NCBI RefSeq assembly: GCF_020991065.1
Contig: NZ_CP087710.1
Coordinates: forward strand, 3,410,001-3,474,000
DNA from: Nocardioides okcheonensis
GTDB lineage: Bacteria > Actinomycetota > Actinomycetes > Propionibacteriales > Nocardioidaceae
DNA length: 64,000 nt
Direction of reading: 5' to 3'
Numbering within the stretch: position 1 is the first letter of the stretch; each line of letters starts with the position of its first letter. Position numbers and translations under genes: made by a program. The notes below the pieces were generated by a model. The model worked only from the letters and a program-made list of their open reading frames with translations. It did no database searches and was not told the origin of the DNA. Shown piece after piece: positions 40,902-52,550 of this stretch.

Positions 40902-40907
40902 CACAAT
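40902..40907 (+). promoter_or_regulatory. -10 element of molybdopterin oxidoreductase gene
   Basis: CACAAT, 6 bases, GTG 40914. Its -35 position falls on the ispF -10, so the two promoters overlap. Confidence 0.5.
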
Positions 40908-40913
40908 GGTCCG

Positions 40914-42437
40914 GTGACCACTCGCCGCCCGCCCTGGGCGCTCGCCGGCGTCCTCGCCGGGTGCGCCGGGCTCGCCACCAGCTATGCCACCGCGATGGTG
41001 CTGACCATCCGTGAGTCCCCGGTGGTCGCGGTGGCCGAGCTCCTCATCCGGCTCACCCCCGGGCCGCTCGCCGAGCGGGCGATCGCGGTCCTGGGCCACC
41101 TCGACAAGCCGTTCCTCGTGGCGGGCATCCTCGTGTTCCTGCTGGGCTGCTTCGCCGGGGCCGGCAGGCTGGCGCGGCGCGGGTGGTGGCAGCCGACCCT
41201 GGTGTGGCTCGCGCTGGCCGCGGTGGGCCTCGGCGCGGTCCTCGCCCAGCGCGGGGCCGGAGCCGTGGACGCGCTGCCGGTGCTGGTGGGCCTGCTGACC
41301 TGGGTGACGGTCCACTCGGCGCTGATCGACGCCCTGCGCCGCGCGGTGCGCAGCCCCGACCTCGCCTCCCGCGAGCGCCGGGTGTTCCTGATGGTGGCGG
41401 GCGCGGTCTCCGTCGCGTCGGTCGGGATCGCGGTCGCCGGGCGGTTCGTCGGCGCGGGCCGACGCCACGTCGAGGCGAGTCGACGGCTGCTCCGGATCCC
41501 CGGTGTCACGCGCCGCCAGGCGCCGGCCGACACCGCCGTCGGGCTGGCCGGGGTGACGCCCTGGCAGACGCCGAACGAGGACTTCTACCTGATCGACACC
41601 ACCATCGCGAAGCCCACCATCGAGCCCGACGAGTGGACGCTGCGCATCCACGGGATGGTCGAGCGCGAGCTGGTGCTCTCCTTCACCGACCTGGTCGGAC
41701 GCCAGATGACGGAGTCGTGGATCACGCTCAACTGCGTGAGCAACGAGGTCGGCGGGGGGCTGGTCGGCAACGCGCGCTGGAGCGGCGTACGCATCGCCGA
41801 CCTGCTCGAGGACCTCGGGGTGGACCCGGCCGCCGACTGCGTCCTGCAGACCTCGCACGACGGCTGGACGTGCGCGACGCCGATCGAGGCGCTCACCGAC
41901 GACCGCGACGCGATGCTGGCGGTCGCCATGAACGGCCGCCCGCTCCCCATCGAGCACGGCTTCCCGGTGCGCACGATCGTTCCCGGCCTCTACGGCTACG
42001 TCTCGGCGACGAAGTGGGTCGTGGACCTCGAGGTGAGCACGTTCGCCGACTCCATGGGCTACTGGACCGACAAGGGCTGGTCGGCGCTCGGCCCGGTCAA
42101 GATCGCCTCGCGCATCGACGTGCCGCGCTCGGGCGACGAGGTGGAGGCAGGCGAGGTGTCCTTCGGAGGCGTGGCCTGGCACCAGCACACCGGCATCGAG
42201 GCGGTGGAGGTGCAGGTCGACGGGGGGCCGTGGGAGCGGGCCCGGCTCGCCGGCGCGCCGTCGGTCGACACGTGGGTGCAGTGGGCCGTGACCCTGGACG
42301 TCCCGGAGGGCGACCACGAGGTCCGGGTGCGTGCCATCGGCCGCGACGGGGAGACGCAGACCAGCGTCCTGCGGGCGCCCGACCCCGACGGGGCGACCGG
42401 CCTGCACACGATCGGGATCAGCGCGTCACCTGCGTGA
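40914..42437 (+). CDS. Membrane-anchored sulfite-oxidase-type molybdopterin oxidoreductase
   Basis: A 507-residue protein. The N-terminal ~190 residues hold about four to five helices. The rest is a sulfite-oxidase-fold domain: [16 protein letters not shown], the molybdenum-ligand Cys274 in [12 protein letters not shown], and LLVxx-type cofactor contacts around [20 protein letters not shown] and [16 protein letters not shown]-terminal Ig-like dimerisation domain ends near residue 500 ([14 protein letters not shown]). The substrate is unknown (sulfite, sulfoxides or other). The active domain is probably extracytoplasmic. Confidence 0.88.
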   Translation: MTTRRPPWALAGVLAGCAGLATSYATAMVLTIRESPVVAVAELLIRLTPGPLAERAIAVLGHLDKPFLVAGILVFLLGCFAGAGRLARRGWWQPTLVWLALAAVGLGAVLAQRGAGAVDALPVLVGLLTWVTVHSALIDALRRAVRSPDLASRERRVFLMVAGAVSVASVGIAVAGRFVGAGRRHVEASRRLLRIPGVTRRQAPADTAVGLAGVTPWQTPNEDFYLIDTTIAKPTIEPDEWTLRIHGMVERELVLSFTDLVGRQMTESWITLNCVSNEVGGGLVGNARWSGVRIADLLEDLGVDPAADCVLQTSHDGWTCATPIEALTDDRDAMLAVAMNGRPLPIEHGFPVRTIVPGLYGYVSATKWVVDLEVSTFADSMGYWTDKGWSALGPVKIASRIDVPRSGDEVEAGEVSFGGVAWHQHTGIEAVEVQVDGGPWERARLAGAPSVDTWVQWAVTLDVPEGDHEVRVRAIGRDGETQTSVLRAPDPDGATGLHTIGISASPA

Positions 42438-42458
42438 CCGCCCGACCGACCGTCCGGG

Positions 42459-43697
42459 TCAGCCGTTGCGGATGACGTACGCCGTGCCGCCGCTGGCCGC
42501 GATCCAGATCCGCTCGAGCTGGGCGCGGTCGTAGACGCGACGCACCTCCGCGTTGGTCGCCCCAGCCGGGTCGTTGACGACGACGTCGCCGTCGGCCTCG
42601 AAGCCCACGATGACGAGCAGGTGGCCGTTGCTGGCGGAGATCGGCGCCCCGGTCAGCTCGCCCTTGCCGAAGGCGATCGAGACGACCAGCGGCACGCCCG
42701 CCGCGACGTAGCCCTCGGCCTCGCGCAGGTCGCGCATCCGGGTGACGTAGGAGTCCCCGCCGACGAGGGTGGCCGCGTAGGCGGTGTTGAAGGCCCAGTT
42801 GCCGGTGCCGTCGTAGCCGTGGTCGTAGACCATCTTCGCGGTGTGGTCGACGACCGGGTCGACGTGGCCGGCCGCGATCCCGGTGGGCGTGGGAGAGATG
42901 CCGTAGTAGCCGAGCACCATCGCCGTCGACGTCGCCGAGCACCAGGCCTCACCACCTCCGCCCCACTGCGGGTAGTGCCCGGTGTGCACCATCTGGCTGT
43001 AGGTCGGGACCGGCAGGACGGTGCCGGCCGCGGGGCCGGGAGCGGACGTGGGCCGGGCGGCCGTGGCGTCGACCGACGCGACCGCGCCGACGCGGTCCAG
43101 GCTGATCGCCTGCCGCCCGCCACGGGGGCGCATCAGCGTCACCCGCACCTGCCACGCCGTCACCGGGGTGGTGGCGGTCCAGGTGTCGACGTTGACGCCC
43201 CCGAGGTCGTCCGACTGCCCGGAGTAGGTCGTGCGGGGGACCGGTCGGCCGCGCGTGGACCAGTCGGCCATCGTGTCCCAGGAGCCGGTGGTGCCGGCGG
43301 CGGTGCGACCGCGCACCTCGACGCGCACCATGCTCCGCCCGGGCGTGGTGGCCTCCCAGGTGGGGACGAGCGACGTCGCGCCGAAGGCCTGGGTCGCCCA
43401 CGGCGACGTCCAGGTGCCGGTGTCCCAGGTGCGGCCACCGACCCGGCGGACCGTGGGCTTCTTGAGGGTGACGCTGCCGCGACCCAGCTTGAGGCCGCGC
43501 CGCTGGCCGGCCTTGAGCTCGTGGTAGCTGCCCCACGAGGTGAGCTGCACCTGGGGCGTCGCTCGGCGCGCGGTCGCGCCGGGGGCGTCGGTGGCCCCTG
43601 CAACCGGGGTGACCGCGGGGACCGCGGCGAGGGCCAGCAGCAGGGCGAGGGGGCCGCTCGACAGCAGGCGGGGCAGGGCGGAGGCGGGTCGGAGCAC
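42459..43697 (-). CDS. Secreted C39-like cysteine peptidase
   Basis: A 412-residue exported protein. The signal peptide covers residues 1-35 (LLALAAVPAVTPVAGA). The middle (about 50-215) is beta-rich and binds nothing recognisable. The C-terminal ~190 residues match the peptidase C39_2 fold, with catalytic Cys in GGEAWCSATSTAMVL, His in SNGHLLVIVGF and Asp in VVVNDPAGATN. In actinobacteria such proteins are secreted hydrolases of unknown target, possibly peptidoglycan or peptides. A TACCGT box lies 6 bases before the GTG. Confidence 0.83.
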   Translation of the reverse strand: MLRPASALPRLLSSGPLALLLALAAVPAVTPVAGATDAPGATARRATPQVQLTSWGSYHELKAGQRRGLKLGRGSVTLKKPTVRRVGGRTWDTGTWTSPWATQAFGATSLVPTWEATTPGRSMVRVEVRGRTAAGTTGSWDTMADWSTRGRPVPRTTYSGQSDDLGGVNVDTWTATTPVTAWQVRVTLMRPRGGRQAISLDRVGAVASVDATAARPTSAPGPAAGTVLPVPTYSQMVHTGHYPQWGGGGEAWCSATSTAMVLGYYGISPTPTGIAAGHVDPVVDHTAKMVYDHGYDGTGNWAFNTAYAATLVGGDSYVTRMRDLREAEGYVAAGVPLVVSIAFGKGELTGAPISASNGHLLVIVGFEADGDVVVNDPAGATNAEVRRVYDRAQLERIWIAASGGTAYVIRNG

Positions 43698-43703
43698 CGG
43701 TCG

Positions 43704-43709
43704 ACGGTA
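43704..43709 (-). promoter_or_regulatory. -10 element of C39-like peptidase
   Basis: A minus-strand TACCGT, 6 bases before GTG 43697. Confidence 0.5.
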
Positions 43710-43765
43710 CCCCGGATCGCACCACCCGTCCCGCGAGTCACAGATGTCACTCGGCTAGGGCGAAA

Positions 43766-43832
43766 GTTCACCAAAATGAGGGATGAGTTCATGACGTGTC
43801 ATGTGCCACATGTCGGTGCCGCCGCTTAGCGT
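43766..43832 (+). promoter_or_regulatory. PHO-box-like site, palindrome and -10 before nuclease gene
   Basis: GTTCACC (43766-43772) and GTTCATG (43787-43793) lie 21 bases apart, near two 11-bp PHO-box periods. They are followed by the perfect palindrome CATGTG-C-CACATG (43800-43812) and a TAGCGT -10 (43827-43832). The nuclease start codon is about 55 bases further on. No gene is seen in the rest of this 190-base gap. Confidence 0.45.
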
Positions 43833-43887
43833 GTGCCCCGGCCGCCACCCGACCCCCCGGCGGCCCCGAACAAGGGACACGACAACT

Positions 43888-46800
43888 TTGTCTGCACGCA
43901 TGCCCAGACGGGCCACCAGCCTCACCTCGCTCCTGGCCCTCGTGGCCGCTCCGCTGGCCCTGGGCTTCAGTGCCCCGGCCAGCGCGAGCGTCTCCTCCGT
44001 GATCTCGAGCTTCCCCTACACCCAGGACTGGTCGGGCCTCACGTCCACCAGCACGTGGGCGGACTTCCAGGGCGTGGAGGGCTTCACCTCCGGCACCTCG
44101 ATCGCCGCCGCCAACCTGTCCAACAGCACCGACGTCGGCACGCTGACCGCCGAGGGCACCCTCACGACGAGCCTCGCGCTGCAGACGAGCACGGCCGTCC
44201 CGAACACCGTCGCCACGGGTGCGGTCCTCGGCTTCCCCGCCGTGCCGACCGCGAGCAGGACGGTCGCGCTCGGCGCGACCGGCGCGCAGACCACCCCCCA
44301 CCTGGTCTTCCACCTCGACACCACGGGCAAGTCCGGCTTCACCGTCGACTACGACGTGCAGGACCTCGACAGCAGCGCCGACGACCAGCCGACCCGCGTC
44401 GCGCTGCAGTACCGCGTCGGCAACTCGGGCGCGTACACCAACGTGCCGGCCGCCTACCTCGCCGACGCCACCGTGGCGGGCAACACGACGGTGACCTCGA
44501 CCCACGTGAGCGCACAGCTCCCGTCGGCGGTCGACGGCAAGACCGACGTCTTCCTGCGCGTGATCACCGTCGACAACGCCTCGGGCAGCAACGAGCACGT
44601 CGGCATCGACAACATCTCGATCACCGCGGGCGGAGGCCCCGCTCCGCTGGGCGCCACCGACCCGGCCGACCGCCCGCTCTTCCGCAACCGGGCGATGGCG
44701 CCGTTCACGCTGCAGGCCAACGGCGGCAGCACGCCGTACACCTGGTCCGCCACCGGCACGCCCCCCGGCGTCACGGTGAGCGCGGAAGGCGTCGTCTCCG
44801 GGACGCCGACCCAGAACGGCACCTACACCGTCGAGGCGACCGTCACCGACGGCGCCTCCGCCAACGCCTCCGTCCAGTTCGACCTCGTCGTCTCGGACGT
44901 CCCGGTCAAGCCGTTCCACGCCATCCCGGAGATCCAGGGCGAGGGCGCCTCGTCGCCCTTCGCGACCGGTGACGCCAACGCCGACGTCTCGACCTCCGGC
45001 GTCGTCACCGCGCGCTACCCCGACGGCGGCATCAACGGCTTCGTGCTCCAGACCGCGGGCTACGACCCCGAGGACGACGCGACCCCCAACGCCTCCGACG
45101 CCCTCTTCGTCTACGCCGGCAGCACCCCCGCCTACACGCTGCCCGCGATCGGCGAGCACGTCACGGTCCTCAACGGCCGGGTCAGCGAGTTCAACGGCGC
45201 CACCCAGGTCACCGTGACCAACGGCGACTTCCTCGACACCCGCCCGGCCACGGCCGAGGAGGCCGTCACGCCCGGGACCGTCATCCCCGGCACCGACTGC
45301 GTGCAGGGCTCGTGCCCCACGGGTGCGGCGCTCGACGCGCTGCGCGAGGCCCACGAGCAGGAGGCCTTCCTGCCGACCGGCCCGCACACCGTCACCGACT
45401 CCTACAGCGGCGGCGTCGGCTCGTCGTCGATGCGCGGCGAGTTCAAGCTCGCGATCGGCTCCGACGAGCCGCTCTACATCCCGCTGGAGAAGGCGCGGCC
45501 GACCCAGACGCAGCTGCGCGCCGACATCGCCGCCTTCAACGAGGCCCACGGCGTGGTCCTCGACGACGGCGCCACCGTCACCTACACCGGCGCCACCGCG
45601 TTCCCGTGGCTGACGCTGACCAACACGGTCCGCGGCGGCGCGGAGGCCACGTTCGTCAAGCCGGTCGTCCTCGACTACCGCTTCAACAGCTGGCGCCTCC
45701 AGCCGTCCAGCCGGATCCAGCCGGGCAACGACGGCAGCGGCCAGGTCTCCTTCGAGCAGGACCGCCCGCCGGCCCCCGACGACGTGCTCGGTGACCAGGG
45801 CAACCTGAAGATCGCCACGTTCAACATGCTCAACTACTTCGTCCACCCGGTGGACGAGTGGGTGGCCAACGGCGGCGACGCCTACCCGGGCACCAACCGC
45901 ACCTGCACCACCTACAAGGACCGCAACAACGTCCCGCTCACCGCGAACACCTGCACCTGGCGCGACCCGCGCACCCAGCCGCCCGGCACCCTGCCGGACA
46001 TCGGCCCGCGCGGTGCCGCCACCGAGGCCAGCCTGCTCCGCCAGGAGGTCAAGGAGGTCGCGGCCATCAACACGATGGACGCCGACGTGATGAGCCTCGA
46101 GGAGGTCGAGAACCCGGTCAAGCTGGGCTACTCCGACCGCGACGCCGCGCTCGAGCGGCTCGTCGCCGCCCTCAACGCCGACTGGGACGCCAAGCACCCC
46201 GGCCAGGACCCGCAGGTCCTCGGCAAGCGCTGGGCCTTCGTCCCGACCCCGCGTGCCGCGGCGCAGCCGACCATCGCGGAGCAGGACGCGATCCGCTCGG
46301 CGTTCATCTACAACCCGCGCAAGGTCAGCACCGTCGGCCGGTCCGAGATCCTGGTGAACTCGGCCCCGTTCCGCAACGCCCGCGAGCCGCTCGCCCAGGC
46401 GTTCCAGCACGTCGACGGCACCCGCGACGACGCGTTCCTCGTGATCGTCAACCACTTCAAGTCCAAGGGTGGCCCCGACGACCCGTCGACGATCGCCGGC
46501 ACGGACAACGAGGACAAGGGCGACGGCGCGGGCTCCTACAACGGTGACCGCATCCGCCAGGCCAGGGCCCTCGACGCCTTCGCCGACGCGCTCGTCGAGG
46601 ACAAGGGCATCGAGTCGGTCTTCATGACCGGCGACTACAACTCCTACTCCCAGGAGGACCCGGTCACCACGCTCGAGGGCCTCGGCTGGAACGCGCTGGA
46701 CGCCGACAACGGCGAGACCAGCTACTTCTTCGGTGGCCTCGCCGGCTCGCTCGACCACGTCTTCGCCAACGACGCGGCCCTCGGCCTCGTGCAGGGCGCG

Positions 46801-49800
46801 ACGATCTGGCCGATCAACGCCAACGAGCCGATCTACTACGAGTACAGCCGGTTCAACTACAACGTCACGCCGCTCTACGACCAGACCGCGTTCCGCTCCT
46901 CCGACCACAACCCGGAGATCGTCGGCATCAAGGCCCCGGTCTCCGAGGCGCCCGACGCGGTCGACACCGTCCAGGTGCTGGCTTCGAACGACTTCCACGG
47001 TCGCCTCCTCGACGACCCGGGCAGCGCCTCGGCCGGTGCCGCGGCGATGGCCGGGGCGGTCAAGGGCCTGCGGGCGGACAACGCGAACACCGCGTTCGTG
47101 ATGGCCGGCGACATCGTCGGTGCCTCGACGTTCGAGTCGTTCATCCAGAACGACAAGCCGACGATCGACGCGATGAACGAGGCCGGCCTCGAGGTGTCCG
47201 CCGCGGGCAACCACGAGTTCGACCAGGGCTACGACGACCTGATGGACCGCATCATGTCGGCCACCGACCCCGAGGGCGGTGCCGACTGGCCCTACATCGC
47301 CGCCAACGTGCGTGACGCCGCGACCGGCGATCACGCCCTGAAGTCCGACCGGACCGACGGCAACTTCGCCCACGCCAACGGCGCGACCTGGTGGAAGAGC
47401 TTCGACGGCCTCGACGGCGGCGCGGGCATCCGCGTCGGGTTCGTGGGCGCGGTCACCGAGGACCTCGGGTCGCTGGTCGCCCCGTCGGCGATCGCCGGCC
47501 TGGAGATCACCAGCATCGTCGACGAGGTCAACGCCGCGGCGGCCGACCTCAAGGCCGACGGCTGCGGCGGTCAGCCCTGCGACCTGGTCATCGAGCTGGT
47601 GCACGAGGGTGCGCCCAGCCCGAGCTGCGCGACGATCAAGGACGACGACACGTCGACCTTCGGCCGCATCGTCCACGAGGCGAGCACCGACGTCGACGCG
47701 ATCATCTCCGGCCACACCCACCTCAAGTACAACTGCAAGGTGGCCGTGCCGGGCAAGACGCTCGAGCGCCCGGTGGTCTCCGCGGGCCAGTACGGCTCGT
47801 ACCTCAACCAGCTGCAGTTCGACTTCGCGCTCGGCACCGACGACCTGGTGGGCGTCCGCCAGCACGTGCTCGCGACGAAGGACTACGACGAGGACGCCGC
47901 CACCAAGACCATCGTCGACGCCGCCGTCACCGTGGCGAACGAGCGTGGCGCGGTCGAGCTCGGCCAGGTCGCGGCCCCGTTCAAGCGGGCGCGTCGGGTC
48001 GACCCGACCAGCGGCGTCGTGGAGAACCGCGGCGGCGAGTCCACCCTGGGCAACCTGGTCGCGGAGATGCAGCGCGAGGAGACCGGCGCCGACATCGGCG
48101 TGATGAACCCCGGTGGCCTGCGCGACGACCTGGTCGGCACCGGCGACGGTGCGGGCCCGGTCACCTACCGCGAGGCCGCCAACGTCCAGCCGTTCGCCAA
48201 CACGCTGGTGACGGTCGACCTGACCGGTGCGCAGCTCAGGACGCTCCTCGAGCAGCAGTGGCAGCGCGACCCCGACGGCAACGTCCCGTCGCGGCCGTTC
48301 CTGCGGCTGGGCACCTCGAAGGGCTTCACCTGGACCGAGGACTCGTCCCGGCCCGAGGGCCAGCGGATCACCGGCATGTGGCTCGACGGCGTCGCCGTCG
48401 ACCCGACGGGGACCTACACGGTGTCGGCCAACAGCTTCATCGCGGGCGGCGGCGACAACTTCCGCGCGCTGACGCTCGGCACCAACCGGCAGGACACCGG
48501 CAAGACCGACCTGCAGGCCACGGTGAACTACCTCGCCACGCACGCGTCCGACGGCCCGCTCGCGGTCGACTACGCGCAGCACGGCGTGGGCGCCCGCGTC
48601 CCGGCCGGCCCGTTCTCCGCGGGCCAGACGGTCACCGTCCCGGTCGACTCGCTGTCGATGACCGGTGGCGGCACCTCGGCCGACATCACCGACGCGACCG
48701 ACACCTCGGTGACGGTCTCGCTGGGCGCGACCGACCTGGGCACCGTCCCGGTGACGTCCGTCCTGCCCACCACCCCGTTCGACGTCCCCGGCGCGGCCAC
48801 CGTCAGCTTCACGCTGCCGGCCGGCCTGCCCGGCGGCACGACGTGGTTCACCCTCACCGGCGCCACGACCGGCACGGTGGCCAAGCTGCCGGTCGCGGTG
48901 GTCGACACCCGGGCGGACTCCACCGTCACGGGCACGGCCGCCCCGATCGTGGCGGGCCAGCCCGGCTCGGTCGCCGTCACGGTCACCCCGACCACGGCCA
49001 CGGGGACGGTCGAGCTGTTCGACGGCACCGCGAAGATCGGCGAAGGCACCCTCACGGGCGACGCCACGACGACCATCGCGATCCCGGCGGGCACCCTCGC
49101 GCTCGGCGAGCACCAGCTGCGCCTGGCCTACGCGGGCGACGGTGCGGTGAAGCCCGCCGAGGGCACGGTGACGGTCACGGTCGCCAAGGCGGCCTCGACC
49201 ACGACGGTCACGGCCACGCCGGCATCGGTGGTCCAGGACTCGGGCACCAGCTCGCTCGCCGTCGCGGTGACCGCCACGGGCGCCGCTCCGAGCGGCTCGG
49301 TCAGCGCGTGGCTGGGCGACACCCAGCTGGCCACGGGCACCCTCGTCGACGGTCAGGCGACCCTGGTGGTCGGACCGTTCGCCACGGTGGGCGCGAAGGC
49401 GATCGAGGTCCGCTACGCCGGCTCCGCCGACGTGGCTGCCTCGACCCGCACGGTGACCGTCACCGTCACGGCCAGGCCGGTCCCGCAGCCGACCGCCACC
49501 ACGGTCACCGGCACCGACACCTCGGTGCAGTGGGCCAAGGCCGGATCGGTCGCGGTCTCGGTGTCGCCCACCGCGGCGACGGGCACGGTCGAGCTCCTCG
49601 ACGGCACCACCCGGGTGGGCTCTGCGAGCCTGTCCGGGGGCTCCGCCAGCATCGCGCTGGCCGCGCGGTCTCTCGAGGTCGGCCAGCACGTGCTGGTCGT
49701 GAAGTACCTCGGCTCGGCCACCCACGCGCCCTCCCAGGGCACCGTGACGGTCACCGTGACCAAGGCGAGGCCGAAGGTCCGCGTCGACGAGCCGAGCCCT

Positions 49801-50064
49801 GTCCGGGCCGGCGAGAAGGCGAAGGTCAGGGTCGACGTGTCCGCCGACGGCTACGTCCCCACCGGCAAGGTGGAGATCGTGCTGAAGCAGGGCAGCAAGC
49901 GGATCGTGGTCCGCAAGACCCTGATCCGCGGCGACTCGGTGGCGTGGATCAAGGTCACCAAGCAGGGCAGCTGGAAGGTCCGGGTGACCTACCTCGGCGA
50001 CGAGCACACGCTCGCCGGTGAGGACAGCACCACGCTGAAGGTGTCGCCGCGCCGCAAGCGCTGA
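43888..50064 (+). CDS. Giant secreted ExeM/NucH-type nuclease with 5'-nucleotidase and Ig-like domains
   Basis: A 2058-residue exported protein, by far the largest here. Start TTG 43888 follows AAGGGA by 10 bases (ATG 43900 is an alternative). Order: signal peptide (to about 35); beta-rich N-terminal region; Ig-like domain near 250-335; OB-like and linker region; endonuclease/exonuclease/phosphatase domain (about 640-1012: [29 protein letters not shown]); calcineurin-type 5'-nucleotidase (about 1028-1567: [48 protein letters not shown]); then four Ig-like repeats (about 1571-2058). It has no LPXTG and ends in KVSPRRKR. It could degrade extracellular DNA to nucleosides plus phosphate. Confidence 0.92.
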   Translation: MSARMPRRATSLTSLLALVAAPLALGFSAPASASVSSVISSFPYTQDWSGLTSTSTWADFQGVEGFTSGTSIAAANLSNSTDVGTLTAEGTLTTSLALQTSTAVPNTVATGAVLGFPAVPTASRTVALGATGAQTTPHLVFHLDTTGKSGFTVDYDVQDLDSSADDQPTRVALQYRVGNSGAYTNVPAAYLADATVAGNTTVTSTHVSAQLPSAVDGKTDVFLRVITVDNASGSNEHVGIDNISITAGGGPAPLGATDPADRPLFRNRAMAPFTLQANGGSTPYTWSATGTPPGVTVSAEGVVSGTPTQNGTYTVEATVTDGASANASVQFDLVVSDVPVKPFHAIPEIQGEGASSPFATGDANADVSTSGVVTARYPDGGINGFVLQTAGYDPEDDATPNASDALFVYAGSTPAYTLPAIGEHVTVLNGRVSEFNGATQVTVTNGDFLDTRPATAEEAVTPGTVIPGTDCVQGSCPTGAALDALREAHEQEAFLPTGPHTVTDSYSGGVGSSSMRGEFKLAIGSDEPLYIPLEKARPTQTQLRADIAAFNEAHGVVLDDGATVTYTGATAFPWLTLTNTVRGGAEATFVKPVVLDYRFNSWRLQPSSRIQPGNDGSGQVSFEQDRPPAPDDVLGDQGNLKIATFNMLNYFVHPVDEWVANGGDAYPGTNRTCTTYKDRNNVPLTANTCTWRDPRTQPPGTLPDIGPRGAATEASLLRQEVKEVAAINTMDADVMSLEEVENPVKLGYSDRDAALERLVAALNADWDAKHPGQDPQVLGKRWAFVPTPRAAAQPTIAEQDAIRSAFIYNPRKVSTVGRSEILVNSAPFRNAREPLAQAFQHVDGTRDDAFLVIVNHFKSKGGPDDPSTIAGTDNEDKGDGAGSYNGDRIRQARALDAFADALVEDKGIESVFMTGDYNSYSQEDPVTTLEGLGWNALDADNGETSYFFGGLAGSLDHVFANDAALGLVQGATIWPINANEPIYYEYSRFNYNVTPLYDQTAFRSSDHNPEIVGIKAPVSEAPDAVDTVQVLASNDFHGRLLDDPGSASAGAAAMAGAVKGLRADNANTAFVMAGDIVGASTFESFIQNDKPTIDAMNEAGLEVSAAGNHEFDQGYDDLMDRIMSATDPEGGADWPYIAANVRDAATGDHALKSDRTDGNFAHANGATWWKSFDGLDGGAGIRVGFVGAVTEDLGSLVAPSAIAGLEITSIVDEVNAAAADLKADGCGGQPCDLVIELVHEGAPSPSCATIKDDDTSTFGRIVHEASTDVDAIISGHTHLKYNCKVAVPGKTLERPVVSAGQYGSYLNQLQFDFALGTDDLVGVRQHVLATKDYDEDAATKTIVDAAVTVANERGAVELGQVAAPFKRARRVDPTSGVVENRGGESTLGNLVAEMQREETGADIGVMNPGGLRDDLVGTGDGAGPVTYREAANVQPFANTLVTVDLTGAQLRTLLEQQWQRDPDGNVPSRPFLRLGTSKGFTWTEDSSRPEGQRITGMWLDGVAVDPTGTYTVSANSFIAGGGDNFRALTLGTNRQDTGKTDLQATVNYLATHASDGPLAVDYAQHGVGARVPAGPFSAGQTVTVPVDSLSMTGGGTSADITDATDTSVTVSLGATDLGTVPVTSVLPTTPFDVPGAATVSFTLPAGLPGGTTWFTLTGATTGTVAKLPVAVVDTRADSTVTGTAAPIVAGQPGSVAVTVTPTTATGTVELFDGTAKIGEGTLTGDATTTIAIPAGTLALGEHQLRLAYAGDGAVKPAEGTVTVTVAKAASTTTVTATPASVVQDSGTSSLAVAVTATGAAPSGSVSAWLGDTQLATGTLVDGQATLVVGPFATVGAKAIEVRYAGSADVAASTRTVTVTVTARPVPQPTATTVTGTDTSVQWAKAGSVAVSVSPTAATGTVELLDGTTRVGSASLSGGSASIALAARSLEVGQHVLVVKYLGSATHAPSQGTVTVTVTKARPKVRVDEPSPVRAGEKAKVRVDVSADGYVPTGKVEIVLKQGSKRIVVRKTLIRGDSVAWIKVTKQGSWKVRVTYLGDEHTLAGEDSTTLKVSPRRKR

Positions 50065-50070
50065 GCACGA

Positions 50071-50112
50071 CGCGGGAGCCCCGGACCACCACGGTGGGCC
50101 GGGGCTCCCGCG
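50071..50112 (+). terminator. Terminator after nuclease gene
   Basis: CGCGGGAGCCCCGG (50071-50084) pairs perfectly with CCGGGGCTCCCGCG (50099-50112), and an inner CCACC/GGTGG extends the stem. It begins 6 bases after the stop. Confidence 0.8.
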
Positions 50113-50157
50113 CGTCCGGGGGTCCTCGCGGAAGGGGGGACTTCGACGTGCGGCCCC

Positions 50158-50163
50158 TAGAAT
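50158..50163 (+). promoter_or_regulatory. -10 element of cysS operon
   Basis: TAGAAT, 7 bases, GTG 50171. Confidence 0.6.
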
Positions 50164-50170
50164 CGCCCCC

Positions 50171-51586
50171 GTGACCCTCAGGCTCCACGACACCGCCACG
50201 CGCACGACGCGCGACTTCGTCCCCCTCGTCCCGGGGCGGGCCGGCATCTACGTCTGTGGGCTCACCGTGCAGTCGGAGCCGCACGTCGGCCACGTCCGCT
50301 CCGCGGTCAACTTCGACGTGCTGCGGCGCTGGTTGAGCGCCACCGGCCACGAGGTCGACTTCATCCGCAACGTCACCGACATCGACGACAAGATCCTCAC
50401 GAAGTCGGCCGAGCAGGGCGTCCACTGGTACGCCCTCGCGGCCGCGATGAAGCGCGAGCTCGACCGGGCCCTGGCCGCGATCAACGTGCTCCCGCCCACC
50501 TACGAGCCGGGCGCCACCGGCCACGTGCCCGAGATCATCGAGCTCACCGAGCAGCTCATCGAGCGCGGCCACGCGTACGCCGCCGAGGACGGCAGCGGCG
50601 ACGTCTACTTCGACGTCCGCAGCTGGCCGGCCTACGGCGAGCTGACCCGCCAGAAGGTCGAGGACATGGAGCCCGCCGGGGACGCGGACCCGCGCGGCAA
50701 GCGCGACCCGCGCGACTTCGCGCTCTGGAAGGGCTACAAGAAGGCGTCCGAGCCCGCGACGGCGGCCTGGCCCTCCCCGTGGGGTCCGGGGCGTCCGGGC
50801 TGGCACATCGAGTGCTCCGCGATGGCCGGCAAGTACCTCGGTCCCGCGTTCGACATCCACGGCGGCGGGGTCGACCTGCGCTTCCCGCACCACGAGAACG
50901 AGCAGGCCCAGTCGCGCGCGGCCGGACGGCCGTTCGCGTCGTACTGGCTGCACAACGCGTGGATCACCACCGCCGGCGAGAAGATGAGCAAGTCGCTCGG
51001 CAACTCGATGCTCGTGCCGTCGGTCCTCCAGCGCGTCCGCGGCGTCGAGCTGCGCTACTACATGGTCGCCGCCCACTACCGCTCGCACGTCGAGTTCTCC
51101 TTCGAGGCGCTCGACGAGGCCGCGAAGGCCTACCGGCGCATCGAGGACTTCCTCGACCGCGCGGCTCCTGTCGTCGGCACCTGGTTCGCGTCGCTGCCCG
51201 ACGCCTTCGTCGCCGCGATGGACGACGACCTCGGCACCCCGGCCGCCGTCGCGGTCATCCACGACGCGGTCCGCGAGGGCAACCGGCTGCTGGCCGCGGG
51301 GCCGTCCGACGCGCTGGGCCAGACGTTCGGCGAGGTGATCGCGATGCTCGACGTGCTGGGGCTCAACCCCGCCGACGAGGCGTGGCAGACCGCCGGCGAC
51401 GACGACCGGCTCACCGGGGTCGTCGACGCGCTGGTCAAGGGCCTGCTCGCCGAGCGGGCCGCCGCCCGCGAGGCGCGGGACTGGGCGCGCGCCGATGCGA
51501 TCCGTGACCAGATCAAGGCGGCCGGCGTGGAGGTCGAGGACACCCCGACCGGCCCGAAGTGGACCCTCGGGTCCGGGAGCGTGTGA
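50171..51586 (+). CDS. cysS: Cysteinyl-tRNA synthetase
   Basis: A 471-residue class I synthetase charging tRNA-Cys. The zinc Cys and HIGH-type motif are in [20 protein letters not shown] (HVGH), and [12 protein letters not shown] follows. [33 protein letters not shown] and KMSKSLGN are intact. It is distinguishable from the related mycothiol ligase MshC, which is shorter, by its C-terminal anticodon-binding region (about 340-471). It starts a three-gene operon with rlmB and a metallophosphoesterase. Confidence 0.96.
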   Translation: MTLRLHDTATRTTRDFVPLVPGRAGIYVCGLTVQSEPHVGHVRSAVNFDVLRRWLSATGHEVDFIRNVTDIDDKILTKSAEQGVHWYALAAAMKRELDRALAAINVLPPTYEPGATGHVPEIIELTEQLIERGHAYAAEDGSGDVYFDVRSWPAYGELTRQKVEDMEPAGDADPRGKRDPRDFALWKGYKKASEPATAAWPSPWGPGRPGWHIECSAMAGKYLGPAFDIHGGGVDLRFPHHENEQAQSRAAGRPFASYWLHNAWITTAGEKMSKSLGNSMLVPSVLQRVRGVELRYYMVAAHYRSHVEFSFEALDEAAKAYRRIEDFLDRAAPVVGTWFASLPDAFVAAMDDDLGTPAAVAVIHDAVREGNRLLAAGPSDALGQTFGEVIAMLDVLGLNPADEAWQTAGDDDRLTGVVDALVKGLLAERAAAREARDWARADAIRDQIKAAGVEVEDTPTGPKWTLGSGSV

Positions 51587-51587
51587 C

Positions 51588-52550
51588 GTGGCAGGCAACA
51601 GCAAGCGCAAGGGCGCCATCAAGAAGACCGGCAAGGGCAACCCCACTGCCGGCTCGGGTGGCCGGGTCCGCCGGGGGCTCGAGGGCAGGGGCCCGACGCC
51701 CAAGGCCAAGGACCGGCCGTACCACAAGGCGCACAAGGCGGCCCAGCGCGCCGAGCGCGACAAGGTCCAGCAGCGCCCCAGGCGCCGCACCACCTCCGAC
51801 GCCGAGTGGGCGGCGGGGCGCAACTCCGTCGTCGAGCTGCTGGAGGCCGGCGTGCCGGTCGCGGCGGTCTACGTCGCCGAGGGTGCCGAGCGCGACGGCC
51901 GGATGCGCGACGCGTTCCGGCTGGCCGCCGAGCGGGGGCTGACCATGCTCGAGGTCACCCGCAACGAGATGGACCGGATGACCGGTGGCGCGGTGCACCA
52001 GGGCCTGGCCGCACGGCTGCCCGCCTACGAGTACGCGCACGCCGACGACCTGCTCGAGCGCGCGGCCGAGGCCAAGGAGCCCGCCCTCGTGGTGGCGCTC
52101 GACCAGGTCACCGACCCGCGCAACCTCGGCGCGGTGATCCGCTCGGCCGCCGGCTTCGGCGCGCACGGCGTGCTGATCCCCGAGCGCCGGGCCGCGGGCA
52201 TGACCGCGTCGGCGTGGAAGACCAGCGCCGGCGCGGCCGCGCGGCTCCCGGTGGCGCAGACCGTCAACCTCACCCGTCAGCTCAAGGCCTACCAGGACGC
52301 CGGCTGCATGGTCGTCGGCCTCGCCGCCGACGGCGACCTCTCGCTCCCCGAGCTGGTCGCGCCGGGTGGCCTCGCCGAGGGGCCGCTGGTCGTGGTCGTG
52401 GGGTCGGAGGGCAAGGGCCTGGGTCGCCTGGTCGCCGAGACCTGCGACCAGATCGTCTCGATCCCGATGGCCGGCCAGCTCGAGTCGCTCAACGCCGGCG
52501 TGGCCGCCTCGGTCGCGCTCTACGCCGTCTCGCAGGCCCGCCTGGCATGA
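51588..52550 (+). CDS. rlmB: 23S rRNA (guanosine-2'-O-)-methyltransferase RlmB
   Basis: A 320-residue SPOUT methyltransferase. The first ~70 residues are very basic (Lys/Arg), as in actinobacterial RlmB. The substrate-binding domain starts AGRNSVVELLEAGVPV near residue 70. The catalytic domain has DQVTDPRNLGAVIRSAAGFG, GSEGKGLGRLV and the knot motif MAGQLESLNAGVAASVALY. The partner cysS-rlmB order is common in actinobacteria. The GTG starts 1 base after the cysS stop; its stop overlaps the next ATG. Confidence 0.94.
   Translation: MAGNSKRKGAIKKTGKGNPTAGSGGRVRRGLEGRGPTPKAKDRPYHKAHKAAQRAERDKVQQRPRRRTTSDAEWAAGRNSVVELLEAGVPVAAVYVAEGAERDGRMRDAFRLAAERGLTMLEVTRNEMDRMTGGAVHQGLAARLPAYEYAHADDLLERAAEAKEPALVVALDQVTDPRNLGAVIRSAAGFGAHGVLIPERRAAGMTASAWKTSAGAAARLPVAQTVNLTRQLKAYQDAGCMVVGLAADGDLSLPELVAPGGLAEGPLVVVVGSEGKGLGRLVAETCDQIVSIPMAGQLESLNAGVAASVALYAVSQARLA

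Noticed and set aside
43789..50247. A 2152-codon open frame antisense to the giant nuclease gene
   Set aside because: Its translation is Arg/Gly/Val/Asp-rich with no domains, and it mirrors a gene with clear motifs. Long antisense frames are expected in very GC-rich coding DNA.
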